Origin: Mycolicibacterium chlorophenolicum
GTDB taxonomy: Bacteria > Actinomycetota > Actinomycetes > Mycobacteriales > Mycobacteriaceae
DNA length: 46,002 bases
Assembly (NCBI RefSeq): GCF_001044235.1
Contig: NZ_JYNL01000011.1
Location: forward strand, 1,046-47,047
Direction: 5' to 3'
Of this stretch, positions 27,722-34,423 are shown piece after piece (within the stretch, counting starts at the first letter, position 1; each line of letters opens with the position of its first letter). Below the pieces are notes generated by a model. The model searched no databases. It was not told where the DNA came from and saw only the letters and a program-made list of their open reading frames with translations. Position numbers and translations under genes: made by a program.

Positions 27722-28483
27722 CGACTTCGCCAGCAGCCGAGAGACGTGCATCTGCGAGATGCCGACCCTCTCGGCTATCTGCGTCTGCGTCATCGACTCG
27801 AAGAACCGCAGCACCAGCACGGTGCGCTCCCGCTCGGGCAGAGCCTCCAGCAGCGGGCGCAGGGCCTCGCGGTTCTCGATCTGATCGAGGCTCATGTCCA
27901 TGTCACCGAGCGTGTCGGCGATCGCGGGCGCGTCCTCGTTGCCGCCGCTGCCACCGCTGTCGATCGACAGAGTGTTGTAGGAGCTGCCAGCGACCAGGCC
28001 TTCGATGACCTCGTCGCGGTCCATCTCCAGTTCGGCGGCGAGCTCGGTGGCCGTCGGCGCCCGGCCCAGCCGCTGGGACAGGTCGGCGGTGGCGGCACCG
28101 AGCCGCAGGTGCAGTTCCTTGAGCCGGCGGGGCACCTTCACCGACCAGCTGTTGTCACGGAAGTGGCGACGGACCTCGCCCATGATCGTCGGCACCGCGA
28201 ACGACACGAAGTCGGAGCCGGCGTTGACGTCGAAGCGGATGACGGCGTTCACCAGACCGACGCGCGCGACCTGCACCAGGTCGTCGCGGGGTTCGCCGCG
28301 GCCGTCGAAGCGGCGGGCGATGTGGTCGGCCAACGGCAGGCAGCGTTCGACGATGCGGTCGCGCTGGCGCTGGAACGTCGCCGACCCGTCTTCGAGTTTT
28401 TCCAACTCTCGGAACATGTCGGCCACGTCCGCATATTCAGAGCTCGGTCGTGAGGAGGAACCCTGCGAGGACGACCGGGTCAC
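27692..28483 (-). CDS. sigF: RNA polymerase sigma factor SigF
   Basis: Sigma-70 family, stress/sporulation class. The sequence is very close to what I recall of M. tuberculosis SigF: region 2 CLPLADHIARRF and FVSFAVPTIMGEVRRHFRD, region 3 ATADLSQRLGRAPTATELA, and region 4 RERTVLVLRFF with TQTQIAERVGISQMHVSRLL as the -35-binding helix-turn-helix. The start is GTG 28483, overlapping the rsbW stop (GTGA); that gives 263 residues, close to the 261 known. Translation is thus coupled to its anti-sigma factor. Expression is probably autoregulated from the SigF-type promoter upstream of rsbW. Its 3' end overlaps the STAS gene. Confidence 0.96.
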   Translation of the reverse strand: MTRSSSQGSSSRPSSEYADVADMFRELEKLEDGSATFQRQRDRIVERCLPLADHIARRFDGRGEPRDDLVQVARVGLVNAVIRFDVNAGSDFVSFAVPTIMGEVRRHFRDNSWSVKVPRRLKELHLRLGAATADLSQRLGRAPTATELAAELEMDRDEVIEGLVAGSSYNTLSIDSGGSGGNEDAPAIADTLGDMDMSLDQIENREALRPLLEALPERERTVLVLRFFESMTQTQIAERVGISQMHVSRLLAKSLTRLRDQLQ

Positions 28484-28911
28484 TGCAATGAACTCGCTCG
28501 CCTTGTCGTCATCGAGATGCCGAATATCTGACCTTCGGGCGACTGGCCGTCGGAGAACGTGGTGACCTCGTCGGTCAGGGAGCTCAGCACGTGCCAGCTG
28601 AAGCTGCCCGGGGCGAGAATGTCGGGGCTGTCGCACGTGGTCGACGCATGCACGACCAGGGCGTCCGGCTGCGGATCGACGACGAGCAGCAGCGTGGAGT
28701 CGGGAACGGCGGACCGGATGAGCCGGGTGCAGGCCTCGTCGACGGCGAGCCGCAGATCGGCGACGGCGTCGAAGTCGAGGTCCTCGAACGTGCCGATGGC
28801 GGCCACCAGGGTGCGCAACACGGCGAGGTTCTCCAGGGTGGCGGCCACCCGGAGCTCGACCGATTGAGGGCTCTGACGCTTCCCGTTGATGTGGCTCGCA
28901 CCCTCCGCCAT
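28480..28911 (-). CDS. rsbW: Anti-sigma-F factor RsbW (UsfX)
   Basis: A GHKL-type (HATPase_c) anti-sigma factor of 143 residues that binds and holds SigF. ENLAVLRTLVAAIGTFEDL and the N-box region FDAVADLRLAVDEACTRLI match the mycobacterial UsfX family. As in UsfX, the usual N-box Asn is replaced. LAPGSFSWHVLSSLTDEV and IFGISMTTRRAS form the C-terminal strands. ATG 28911 follows GGGAGGT closely. The stop overlaps the sigF start, the arrangement known from M. tuberculosis usfX-sigF. No usfY is seen upstream; a CsbD gene lies there instead. Confidence 0.93.
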   Translation of the reverse strand: MAEGASHINGKRQSPQSVELRVAATLENLAVLRTLVAAIGTFEDLDFDAVADLRLAVDEACTRLIRSAVPDSTLLLVVDPQPDALVVHASTTCDSPDILAPGSFSWHVLSSLTDEVTTFSDGQSPEGQIFGISMTTRRASSLQ

Positions 28912-29050
28912 ATGACCTCCCGAAAACTTCCCCGAGAGACTACCCCAGGGCGCGTTACTGCTACCCATGGGAGCTCCGGCCCGGCGTGAATGGCGGCAGA
29001 ATGTCATCCTCGCGCCGTTGATGAAGTGAATCTGTCATGGTCCGGGTTCC

Positions 29051-29076
29051 ATACCCCGGGCCCCAAACACGCAAAC
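29051..29076 (-). promoter_or_regulatory. SigF-dependent promoter of rsbW-sigF
   Basis: On the minus strand GTTT (29076-29073), a 16-base spacer and GGGTAT (29056-29051) match the mycobacterial SigF consensus GTTT-N15-17-GGGTA. The start of transcription would fall near 29045, about 130 bases before rsbW ATG 28911. This is the expected place for the autoregulated promoter. The 28912-29227 gap contains no gene; it holds this promoter and the weaker candidate on the plus strand. Confidence 0.72.
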
Positions 29077-29139
29077 TCGGCGTCGAATTACCTTGCGACG
29101 TGGCGGTTTCTGGGCTTCCGGGTGAGACGCGCGTCACCC

Positions 29140-29165
29140 GTTTAGGCGCTCAGGGGCCCGGGAAG
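29140..29165 (+). promoter_or_regulatory. Weak SigF-like promoter upstream of the CsbD gene
   Basis: GTTT (29140-29143), a 16-base spacer and GGGAAG (29160-29165) match the -35 fully but the -10 in only four of six positions. It lies 62 bases before the CsbD ATG. It is plausible because CsbD-type genes are often general-stress genes, but the match is weak. Confidence 0.35.
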
Positions 29166-29227
29166 CCTGTCGGCAGCCGGTCACCGGAGCCGGATCTCAA
29201 CACCGATCCCCACAGCGGAAGGTAACC

Positions 29228-29464
29228 ATGACCGAGAAGAACAGTGGTCCCGAAGAAGGCATCAAGGGCGTCGTCGAGGACGTGAAGGGCAAGGCCAAGG
29301 AGACCATCGGCACGGTCACCGGGCGTGACGACATGGTCCGCGAGGGCAAGGCCCAGCAGGACAAGGCCGAGGCAGAGCGTGAGGTTGCGCAGAAGGAAGC
29401 CGAGGCCGAGTCGGCTCGCGCCGGGGCCAAGGCCGCCGAGAAGCGCCAGGAAGCCAACCAGTAA
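29228..29464 (+). CDS. CsbD-family stress protein
   Basis: A 78-residue, highly charged helical protein. The first half (IKGVVEDVKGKAKETIG, then TGRDDMVREGKAQQDKA) is the CsbD motif, a small general-stress family controlled by the stress sigma factor in Bacillus. The second half is an extended Ala/Glu/Lys helix with no hydrophobic core, so the protein is probably extended or disordered in solution. ATG 29228 is preceded by GGAAGGT. It is divergent from rsbW-sigF and ends at a strong terminator. Its biochemical role is unknown in any organism I can recall. Confidence 0.85.
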   Translation: MTEKNSGPEEGIKGVVEDVKGKAKETIGTVTGRDDMVREGKAQQDKAEAEREVAQKEAEAESARAGAKAAEKRQEANQ

Positions 29465-29477
29465 TACGGAAGCTTTC

Positions 29478-29509
29478 ATGGGCCCAACCGGATCACCGGT
29501 TGGGCCCAT
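29478..29509. terminator. Strong bidirectional hairpin terminator
   Basis: A perfect 14-bp stem (29478-29491 with 29496-29509) around the loop ATCA. The GC-rich core is GGGCCCAACCGG. It lies between the CsbD gene and the convergent AbiEi-like gene, so it can stop both transcripts. Confidence 0.8.
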
Positions 29510-29521
29510 TGCCGTACATGG

Positions 29522-30400
29522 TCAGTACAGGGCGATCCCGCCGCGGCGGGGGTGATAGCCGCGTTTCTCGAAGGCGTTGCGGGTCTGGGCCAGCACTTGG
29601 CCTCGGTTGACCTGCCGGAAAACGAGGATGTAGATCCATCCTGCCCGGGTGACATATCGGGTCTTTCGCGCCAAGTCGGGACGCACCTTCACTCCGCCCG
29701 GGCGCCTGATGAAGATGTCGGTGTGGTCCTCTTCCACGACATCCAGCGCAACCTTCGGGCCGCGATAGCCGAGGTCCACGTAGAGGTCGGTGCCCAGCCG
29801 GATCTGGGTGTCCGGCACGTCGCGCCATTCTTTTCGCAACAGCAGACGCACGTTCGTTGCGTCGGGGCTGTCGGCGCCGCCGTCCATGAGGCTGATGGTT
29901 TCCAGTGCGTCGCGCCACCAGCGGGCGGCGGGGTATCGGCCGGCCAGGGTGAGCACGGTGCCGATCCCGACGCCGGTGGCCCGGGCCAGAGCGTCGAGGC
30001 AGATCACCGCCCTGCCGCGGGGTAGATGGCGTGCGAGATCGAAGGCGGTGCGTGCCGGAGTGGTGACGAGCATCCCGTCGACGGAGGTGATCTCGTCGGC
30101 GGCGATGGTCTCGTTGCGGACGATGATGCCGCGGGGTGGACGTGGGCAGCGCCGGATCATCTCGATGTGCGCGCGGTCGTCGATCCACTGGGCGCCATGG
30201 AGGGCGGCGGCAGCACGGCCGGCGATCACGCCGGCGCCGCGGGACCAGAGGGAGGCTCCGATGGTGCGGTCACGGAGGGACGGTTGCACGGCGGCCGGGA
30301 TGTAGATGTCGGGGAAGATGCGGCGGAAGTTGTAGCGGAGGGCGCCGCGGGTGAGACGGCCGGCGTCGATGGCCTCGCTGCCGCGGAAGATCTCGTCCAT
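29522..30400 (-). CDS. AbiEi-like / DUF559-type hypothetical protein (mycobacterial multicopy family)
   Basis: A 292-residue cytosolic protein. Its first 150 residues resemble the AbiEi antitoxin-type domain: LRYNFRRIFPDIYIP, VIAGRAAAALHG, RGIIVRNETIAADEIT and GMLVTTPARTAFDLARHL. The C-terminal part (about 190-290) resembles a Vsr/DUF559 nuclease-like fold; LYVDLGYRGPKVALDVVEEDH sits where related proteins have the catalytic strand. Close relatives occur in many copies in mycobacterial genomes, and their role is unknown. No toxin partner (AbiEii) is adjacent, so a toxin-antitoxin role is not supported here. ATG 30400 is the start. Confidence 0.7.
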   Translation of the reverse strand: MDEIFRGSEAIDAGRLTRGALRYNFRRIFPDIYIPAAVQPSLRDRTIGASLWSRGAGVIAGRAAAALHGAQWIDDRAHIEMIRRCPRPPRGIIVRNETIAADEITSVDGMLVTTPARTAFDLARHLPRGRAVICLDALARATGVGIGTVLTLAGRYPAARWWRDALETISLMDGGADSPDATNVRLLLRKEWRDVPDTQIRLGTDLYVDLGYRGPKVALDVVEEDHTDIFIRRPGGVKVRPDLARKTRYVTRAGWIYILVFRQVNRGQVLAQTRNAFEKRGYHPRRGGIALY

Positions 30401-30438
30401 GCGGTGATCGTGGGTTCTGACACCGACACTTCCGGCCC

Positions 30439-30783
30439 GTGCGGACCGGGCCTGTGGATAGGTTTCCCGCGCCTGTGCACGAGGTTGCCGCCATGGTCGC
30501 GCGCCCTCACCGTCGGCCCGACTCGGCGCAGGTCCCTGTCCCCACCCCTATGCACGAGGTTGCCGCCATGGTCGCGCACCCTCGCCGTCGGGGCAATGTC
30601 GGCATGAGGGTCGGGACCAGGTGGGACGAACCCCGCGCTCCGCCTGACATGTCCACGTTCCGCCACAACCGTCACGGCAATGTCGACCCAAGGGGCGAGA
30701 ACAGGTGGGGCGAACCCGAACCCTGCCCGGCCACTGTGGCGCACAACCCTCAGGGCAACCTCGACGCTAGGGCCGAGGACAGG
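30439..30783. repeat. Degenerate tandem repeats (about 75-84 bp) in a gene-free stretch
   Basis: The 386-base gap 30401-30786 has no convincing gene but is repetitive. A 27-base block (TGCACGAGGTTGCCGCCATG...) is identical at 30476-30502 and 30551-30577, a 75-base period, and is followed by similar CCCTC(A/G)CCGTCGG. A second block around GGCAATGTCG recurs at 30592, 30676 and, changed, 30754, with following GGACCAGGTGGG(A/G)CGAAC-like text. The copies decay to the right. A TGTGGATAG near 30454 resembles a DnaA box but stands alone. Confidence 0.6.
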
Positions 30784-30786
30784 CGG

Positions 30787-31152
30787 TCAGCTCAGGGCGG
30801 CGATGAGTTCGCCGACGCTGTGCGCCGACTCGAGCGGGTGGCGCAGCCGCCCCGCCGGGTTGACGGTGTAGTTGTTCCGCCGGCCCACTTTGGACTTCTT
30901 CAGATAACCGTCGGCGATCAGATCGGCGAGGATCGCCTGCACCGATCGCTCGGTGATCCCGATCAGCACGCTCAATTCGCGGGCCGTCAGCGACTCCCCC
31001 TGCGCCAGGCACAGCAGCACGTGCGCGTGGTTGGTCAGGAACGTCCACGTGCGCGTGGGCGAACCGGCCGCCTTCAGGGCTGCGCGGGCAGGCGCCTTCT
31101 TCGGCGCCGCCTTTGCTGTGCTCTTCCGTGTCGCGGCCATCCGGGCCAGCAT
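30787..31152 (-). CDS. Winged helix-turn-helix regulator with Lys/Ala-rich N-terminus
   Basis: A 121-residue DNA-binding protein. The first 35 residues are Lys/Ala/Pro-rich (STAKAAPKKAPARAALKAA), resembling histone-like tails. A MarR/ArsR-size winged helix follows: HVLLCLAQGESLTARELSVL, then ITERSVQAILADLIADGYL as recognition helix, and a wing KSKVGRRNNYTVN. There are no cysteines or obvious ligand residues. It is the last gene of the probable operon DUF6671-terC-regulator, 28 bases after terC. Control of the neighbouring carbon locus is a reasonable guess but unproven. The start is ATG 31152 or ATG 31140. Confidence 0.8.
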   Translation of the reverse strand: MLARMAATRKSTAKAAPKKAPARAALKAAGSPTRTWTFLTNHAHVLLCLAQGESLTARELSVLIGITERSVQAILADLIADGYLKKSKVGRRNNYTVNPAGRLRHPLESAHSVGELIAALS

Positions 31153-31180
31153 AAGTTATTCGTGTAGTGCATTTCCGCAA

Positions 31181-32122
31181 TCAGCGTGCGTCGTGCACCT
31201 CGCGCGTCGCCACCAGGCTCCACACGATCGACACGGTGAGGGTCACGACGATGACGCTCATCGTCAACGGGATCGGCAGCTTGCCCACCGGCGTCTCCGA
31301 CAGGATCAGCTTCACCCCGGCGAAAGCGAGCAGCAACGCCAACCCGTAGTGCAGATGACGGAATCGCCGCAGCAGCCCCGACAGGCAGAAGTACAGACTG
31401 CGCAACCCCAGCACCGCGAACGCATTCGCCGTCCACACGATGAACGTGCTCGTGGTGATCGCGAGCACCGCCGCCACCGAGTCGATCGCGAAGATCAGAT
31501 CCGTGGCCTCCACGGCGACCAGCACCACGAACAGCAGCGTCGCGACGCGCTTTCCGTCGATCCGGGTGAACAGCCGGTCCCCGTGATACTGCGCGTCGAT
31601 CGGCACCACCCGCCGGATCAGTCGCACCAGCAGGTTCTTGTCCGGCTGCATCTCCTTATCGTGCTGGAACGCCATCTTGTACGCCGTGTAGATCAGGAAC
31701 ACGCCGAACACGTAAGCGGTCCAGAAGAACGTCTTCAACAACTCCGCCCCGACGAAGATGAACACCAACCGGAACAGCAACGCACCGACGACCCCCCAGA
31801 ACAGCACCTTGTGCTGATAGCGGTCCGGGACGGCGAAATACGTGAAGATCAACGCGAACACGAACACGTTGTCCACCGACAACGCCTTCTCGATCAGATA
31901 GCCGGCGTAATAGGTGCCCGCGACTTCGCCGCCGTAGATCCACCACAGCACGACACCGAAGCCCAGACCCGCACCCACCCACACCGCCGACCACACCGCC
32001 GCTTCCCGGAAGCCGATCACGTGATTGTCCCGGTGCAGGAACAGATCCAGAGCCAGCATCGCGGCGATGGCGACAGTCAACGCCACCCACCCCCACAGAG
32101 GAACCACCACAGCAGACGTCAT
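31181..32122 (-). CDS. TerC/Alx-family integral membrane protein
   Basis: About 313 residues and eight to nine transmembrane helices. The two family signatures are LIEKALSVDNVFVFALIF and VEATDLIFAIDSVAAVLAIT, both with the membrane-buried Asp residues implicated in cation handling. The second reads DSVAA where most members have DS(I/V)PA, a Pro-to-Ala change. Members include the Mn exporter Alx and tellurite-resistance TerC. ATG 32122 is set by GAGGAG five bases upstream; the frame could extend to GTG 32128. It is 15 bases from the DUF6671 stop, so it is cotranscribed. No yybP-type riboswitch precedes it. Confidence 0.9.
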   Translation of the reverse strand: MTSAVVVPLWGWVALTVAIAAMLALDLFLHRDNHVIGFREAAVWSAVWVGAGLGFGVVLWWIYGGEVAGTYYAGYLIEKALSVDNVFVFALIFTYFAVPDRYQHKVLFWGVVGALLFRLVFIFVGAELLKTFFWTAYVFGVFLIYTAYKMAFQHDKEMQPDKNLLVRLIRRVVPIDAQYHGDRLFTRIDGKRVATLLFVVLVAVEATDLIFAIDSVAAVLAITTSTFIVWTANAFAVLGLRSLYFCLSGLLRRFRHLHYGLALLLAFAGVKLILSETPVGKLPIPLTMSVIVVTLTVSIVWSLVATREVHDAR

Positions 32123-32137
32123 CAACACTCCTCGTCG

Positions 32138-32968
32138 TCAGGGATTGCAGTACTCGCACCGGCCGGGATCCGCTCCGGCCGAGGCGTTTCGAACAGTGCT
32201 CCGGTAGGCACACGCACAGCACGCGTGCTCGTCGTAGAGCGGCAGACTCGTCGGCGATCCGCACGCCCTGCACGGCAGACCCGCCGTGCTGCCCACCCGT
32301 CCGAAACCCGGTGAGCCGCAGTCGGGGCACGGCGTCGCCAACCGGTGCGCCAACCGGTATCCCAAGCGTGCCAACGCCCGTTGCCGCGGCGGGTTGTGAT
32401 GCGCGCGCAAGTCGGGCTCCACCACCGCCACCCCGTCCCCGGCGTGCCGGACCGCGCCCGCAACCGCCGCGCGCAGGCACGCAATGTCGTTGACACCCTT
32501 GACAATGCCGTCACGCGAATCCGACGGCCGTACGATCACCGCCTGCGCCGACAACGCATCCGTCACCGACCCGGGCAACTCCTCGACCGATCGAACGCAG
32601 TGGCTGACCGCGTACTCCGCAACTTCCCAATGTGTTTCATAAACCTCGATGCCACGCACGTCGTCCAGGAAGACCAGGATCTCCTTGTGCCCGGCCGGGC
32701 TGTAACTGGCCTCGCTCGCCATGCCATGCCGCAGGCCGGTGACGCACATTCCCAGCCGCGCCTTGCGACGCGCCGTCTCCAACGCCGATGCCGTCCGCGG
32801 AACCTCTCCGGAGAACGTGCCGAACAGATCGGTGTCGAGATCGTCGGGAACCACCAGCCGCGCACCGAGAACGTCGGCGAACGCCGGCGCGAGCTGGTGC
32901 TGCTTGAGATGGCGTGTGCCCACCGCCACTACGACACCGAGATACGGTTTTATTACGAAGCTTGACAC
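32138..32968 (-). CDS. DUF6671-type protein with C-terminal zinc ribbon
   Basis: About 276 residues, no membrane segment. The N-terminal domain starts VVVAVGTRHLKQHQLAPAF and contains VPDDLDTDLFGTFSGEVPR and GHKEILVFLDDVRGIEVYE. I take this as the DUF6671 family, whose function is unknown. The last 60 residues carry four CxxC pairs (CPDC, CRAC, CCAC, CEYC), fitting two zinc ribbons. Starts are uncertain: GTG 32977 is the outermost, while GTG 32968 lies six to seven bases past a possible TATTGT -10 box (32981-32976, minus strand) and could be leaderless. It heads the operon divergent from dabB, separated from it by about 30 bp. Confidence 0.75.
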   Translation of the reverse strand: MSSFVIKPYLGVVVAVGTRHLKQHQLAPAFADVLGARLVVPDDLDTDLFGTFSGEVPRTASALETARRKARLGMCVTGLRHGMASEASYSPAGHKEILVFLDDVRGIEVYETHWEVAEYAVSHCVRSVEELPGSVTDALSAQAVIVRPSDSRDGIVKGVNDIACLRAAVAGAVRHAGDGVAVVEPDLRAHHNPPRQRALARLGYRLAHRLATPCPDCGSPGFGRVGSTAGLPCRACGSPTSLPLYDEHACCACAYRSTVRNASAGADPGRCEYCNP

Positions 32969-32991
32969 GCGATCCACAATACACGTAATTT
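32962..32991 (+). promoter_or_regulatory. SigA-type promoter for dabBA, apparently leaderless
   Basis: TTGACA (32962-32967), an 18-base spacer and TAATTT (32986-32991) resemble a housekeeping promoter. Transcription would start within a base or two of the dabB ATG 32999, and no ribosome site precedes that ATG, so the mRNA is probably leaderless. The -35 box lies inside the start of the divergent DUF6671 gene, so the two promoters overlap. Confidence 0.6.
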
Positions 32992-32998
32992 ACTTCGC

Positions 32999-34423
32999 AT
33001 GTTGGACGCGATTGCGACACCCGCTCTGCTGGCGCTGATCATCGCCCCTCTGGTGGTGGCGGTGGTGGCCGCCGCGATGGGGCGCCGCGCACCGGTCTTC
33101 GTCGCGCGGCTCGGCACCGCGACTGCAGCCGCCGGCCTGCTCATCGCGATCGCCGGCCTGCCCTCGGCCACCGATCACCTCGCCGCGGCCCTCCTGCTGC
33201 TGATCTTCGGTGTCAGCGCGATCGCCCAGGGTTTCGCGGTGCGCTACCTCGCCGGCGACTCGCGCGCGGCCTGGTTCACCTGCGGCGCATCACTTCTCAC
33301 CAGCGCATCCACGGTGATGGCCTCCGCGACGACGATGATCGGGCTGGCGATCGGCTGGACCGCGGTCGGTCTGGTGCTGTGTCTGCTGCTCGGCACCTAC
33401 CGCGAACTGCCCGCCGCACGCGACGGTGTCCGCCGCACCGCACTGGCCTTCTGCATCGGCGACGGCGCGCTGTGGGCAGCCGTCGGCCTGCACCACCTCG
33501 ACGCCGACGCGCTCGCGCCGATCATCGCGGTGCTCATCGTGATCGCCGCACTCTCACGCTCCGCGCAGATCCCCTTCCACCGCTGGCTGCCCGCCACGCT
33601 CGCCGCGCCCACACCGGTGTCGGCCCTCCTGCACGCCGGGGTGGTCAACGGCGGCGGCGTGCTGCTGGTCAAACTCAGCGGGCTCTCCAGCCCACTGGCC
33701 GCCGGCATCGTCATCGCCGCCGGTACCGCCTCGATGGCCTACGGCGCGGTCCTCATGCTGGTCAAGCCGGACATCAAAGGCGCGCTGGCCTACTCGACGA
33801 TGGCCCAGATGGGCTTCATGATGCTCACCTGCGGGCTGGGGTTGTGGGCCGCCGCGGTGATCCACCTGATCGGCCACGGCTTCTACAAGGCGACGCTGTT
33901 CCTCTCCTCGGGCACGGCCGTCGCCCGGCACCAGCGCCACCACGCACTCGCCCCACCCCCGGGTCTGACACGCCCGCGCCGGTGGACCATCGCGACCACG
34001 GCCGCGCTACTGCCGCTCAGCGCCCTCGCCATCGGCGCGGCCGTGATGCCGACCTGGGCCGAAGGCCACGCCGCCGAACTCGCCCTGTTGGTCTTCGCCT
34101 GGGTGACCGGGGCCGCCGCGACCTGGGGCTGGCTGCGCCGGCAACCCACGCTCGCCGGTGCCGTCGGCGCCGCGGCGGTCCTGCTACCCGCAGCGGTCAC
34201 CTATGTGGCGGTGATCAGCGCGGTCAGCCGCTACCTCGCACCGGCCCTGCCCGCCTCCACCGTGTCCCCGGCCACGATCTGGGCGGTGATCGCCGGAGCC
34301 CTCGCGGTGCTCGGAGCCCTGGCGGCCCTGCGGGCATCGCCGGCAGCGCGCGGCCTGCAGCGCACGCTCTACACCCACGCGATCAGCGCCGGGACCCTTC
34401 ACCCGACAGGAGCACACCGATGA
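32999..34423 (+). CDS. dabB: DabB: NuoL/MrpA-like proton-conducting subunit of the DAB inorganic-carbon accumulator
   Basis: A 474-residue membrane protein with about 12-14 helices of the ProtonAntipo_M family (Complex I NuoL / Mrp antiporter type). The core signature HRWLPATLAAPTPVSALLHAGVVNGGG and the following KLSGLSSP are those of NuoL, with conserved Lys and His for proton movement. No other Complex I or Mrp subunits are present. Instead the next gene is dabA, overlapping as ATGA, which defines it as DabB. In DAB systems the cation gradient through DabB drives one-way CO2 hydration by DabA. ATG 32999 lacks a ribosome site and is probably leaderless. Confidence 0.9.
   Translation: MLDAIATPALLALIIAPLVVAVVAAAMGRRAPVFVARLGTATAAAGLLIAIAGLPSATDHLAAALLLLIFGVSAIAQGFAVRYLAGDSRAAWFTCGASLLTSASTVMASATTMIGLAIGWTAVGLVLCLLLGTYRELPAARDGVRRTALAFCIGDGALWAAVGLHHLDADALAPIIAVLIVIAALSRSAQIPFHRWLPATLAAPTPVSALLHAGVVNGGGVLLVKLSGLSSPLAAGIVIAAGTASMAYGAVLMLVKPDIKGALAYSTMAQMGFMMLTCGLGLWAAAVIHLIGHGFYKATLFLSSGTAVARHQRHHALAPPPGLTRPRRWTIATTAALLPLSALAIGAAVMPTWAEGHAAELALLVFAWVTGAAATWGWLRRQPTLAGAVGAAAVLLPAAVTYVAVISAVSRYLAPALPASTVSPATIWAVIAGALAVLGALAALRASPAARGLQRTLYTHAISAGTLHPTGAHR

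Noticed and set aside
29522..30400. A type IV toxin-antitoxin system
   Set aside because: Only an antitoxin-like protein is present, with no AbiEii-type partner on either side.
30454..30462. A DnaA-box-like TGTGGATAG
   Set aside because: It is a single imperfect match, with no cluster or AT-rich unwinding region.
30439..30783. Possible CRISPR array in the repeat region
   Set aside because: Repeats are not evenly spaced short units with unique spacers, the copies decay, and no cas gene is near.
32123..32140. A yybP-ykoY type riboswitch ahead of terC
   Set aside because: Only 15 bases separate terC from the preceding gene, so there is no room for a riboswitch.
33379..34419. N-terminal extension of the dabA frame into dabB
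   Set aside because: The extension is Arg/Pro-rich and out of frame with the clear NuoL-like dabB. dabA starts at the ATGA overlap at 34420.
32999..34423. A Complex I or Mrp antiporter subunit
   Set aside because: The NuoL-like protein is overlapped by dabA, and no other nuo or mrp gene is present, so DabB is the better call.
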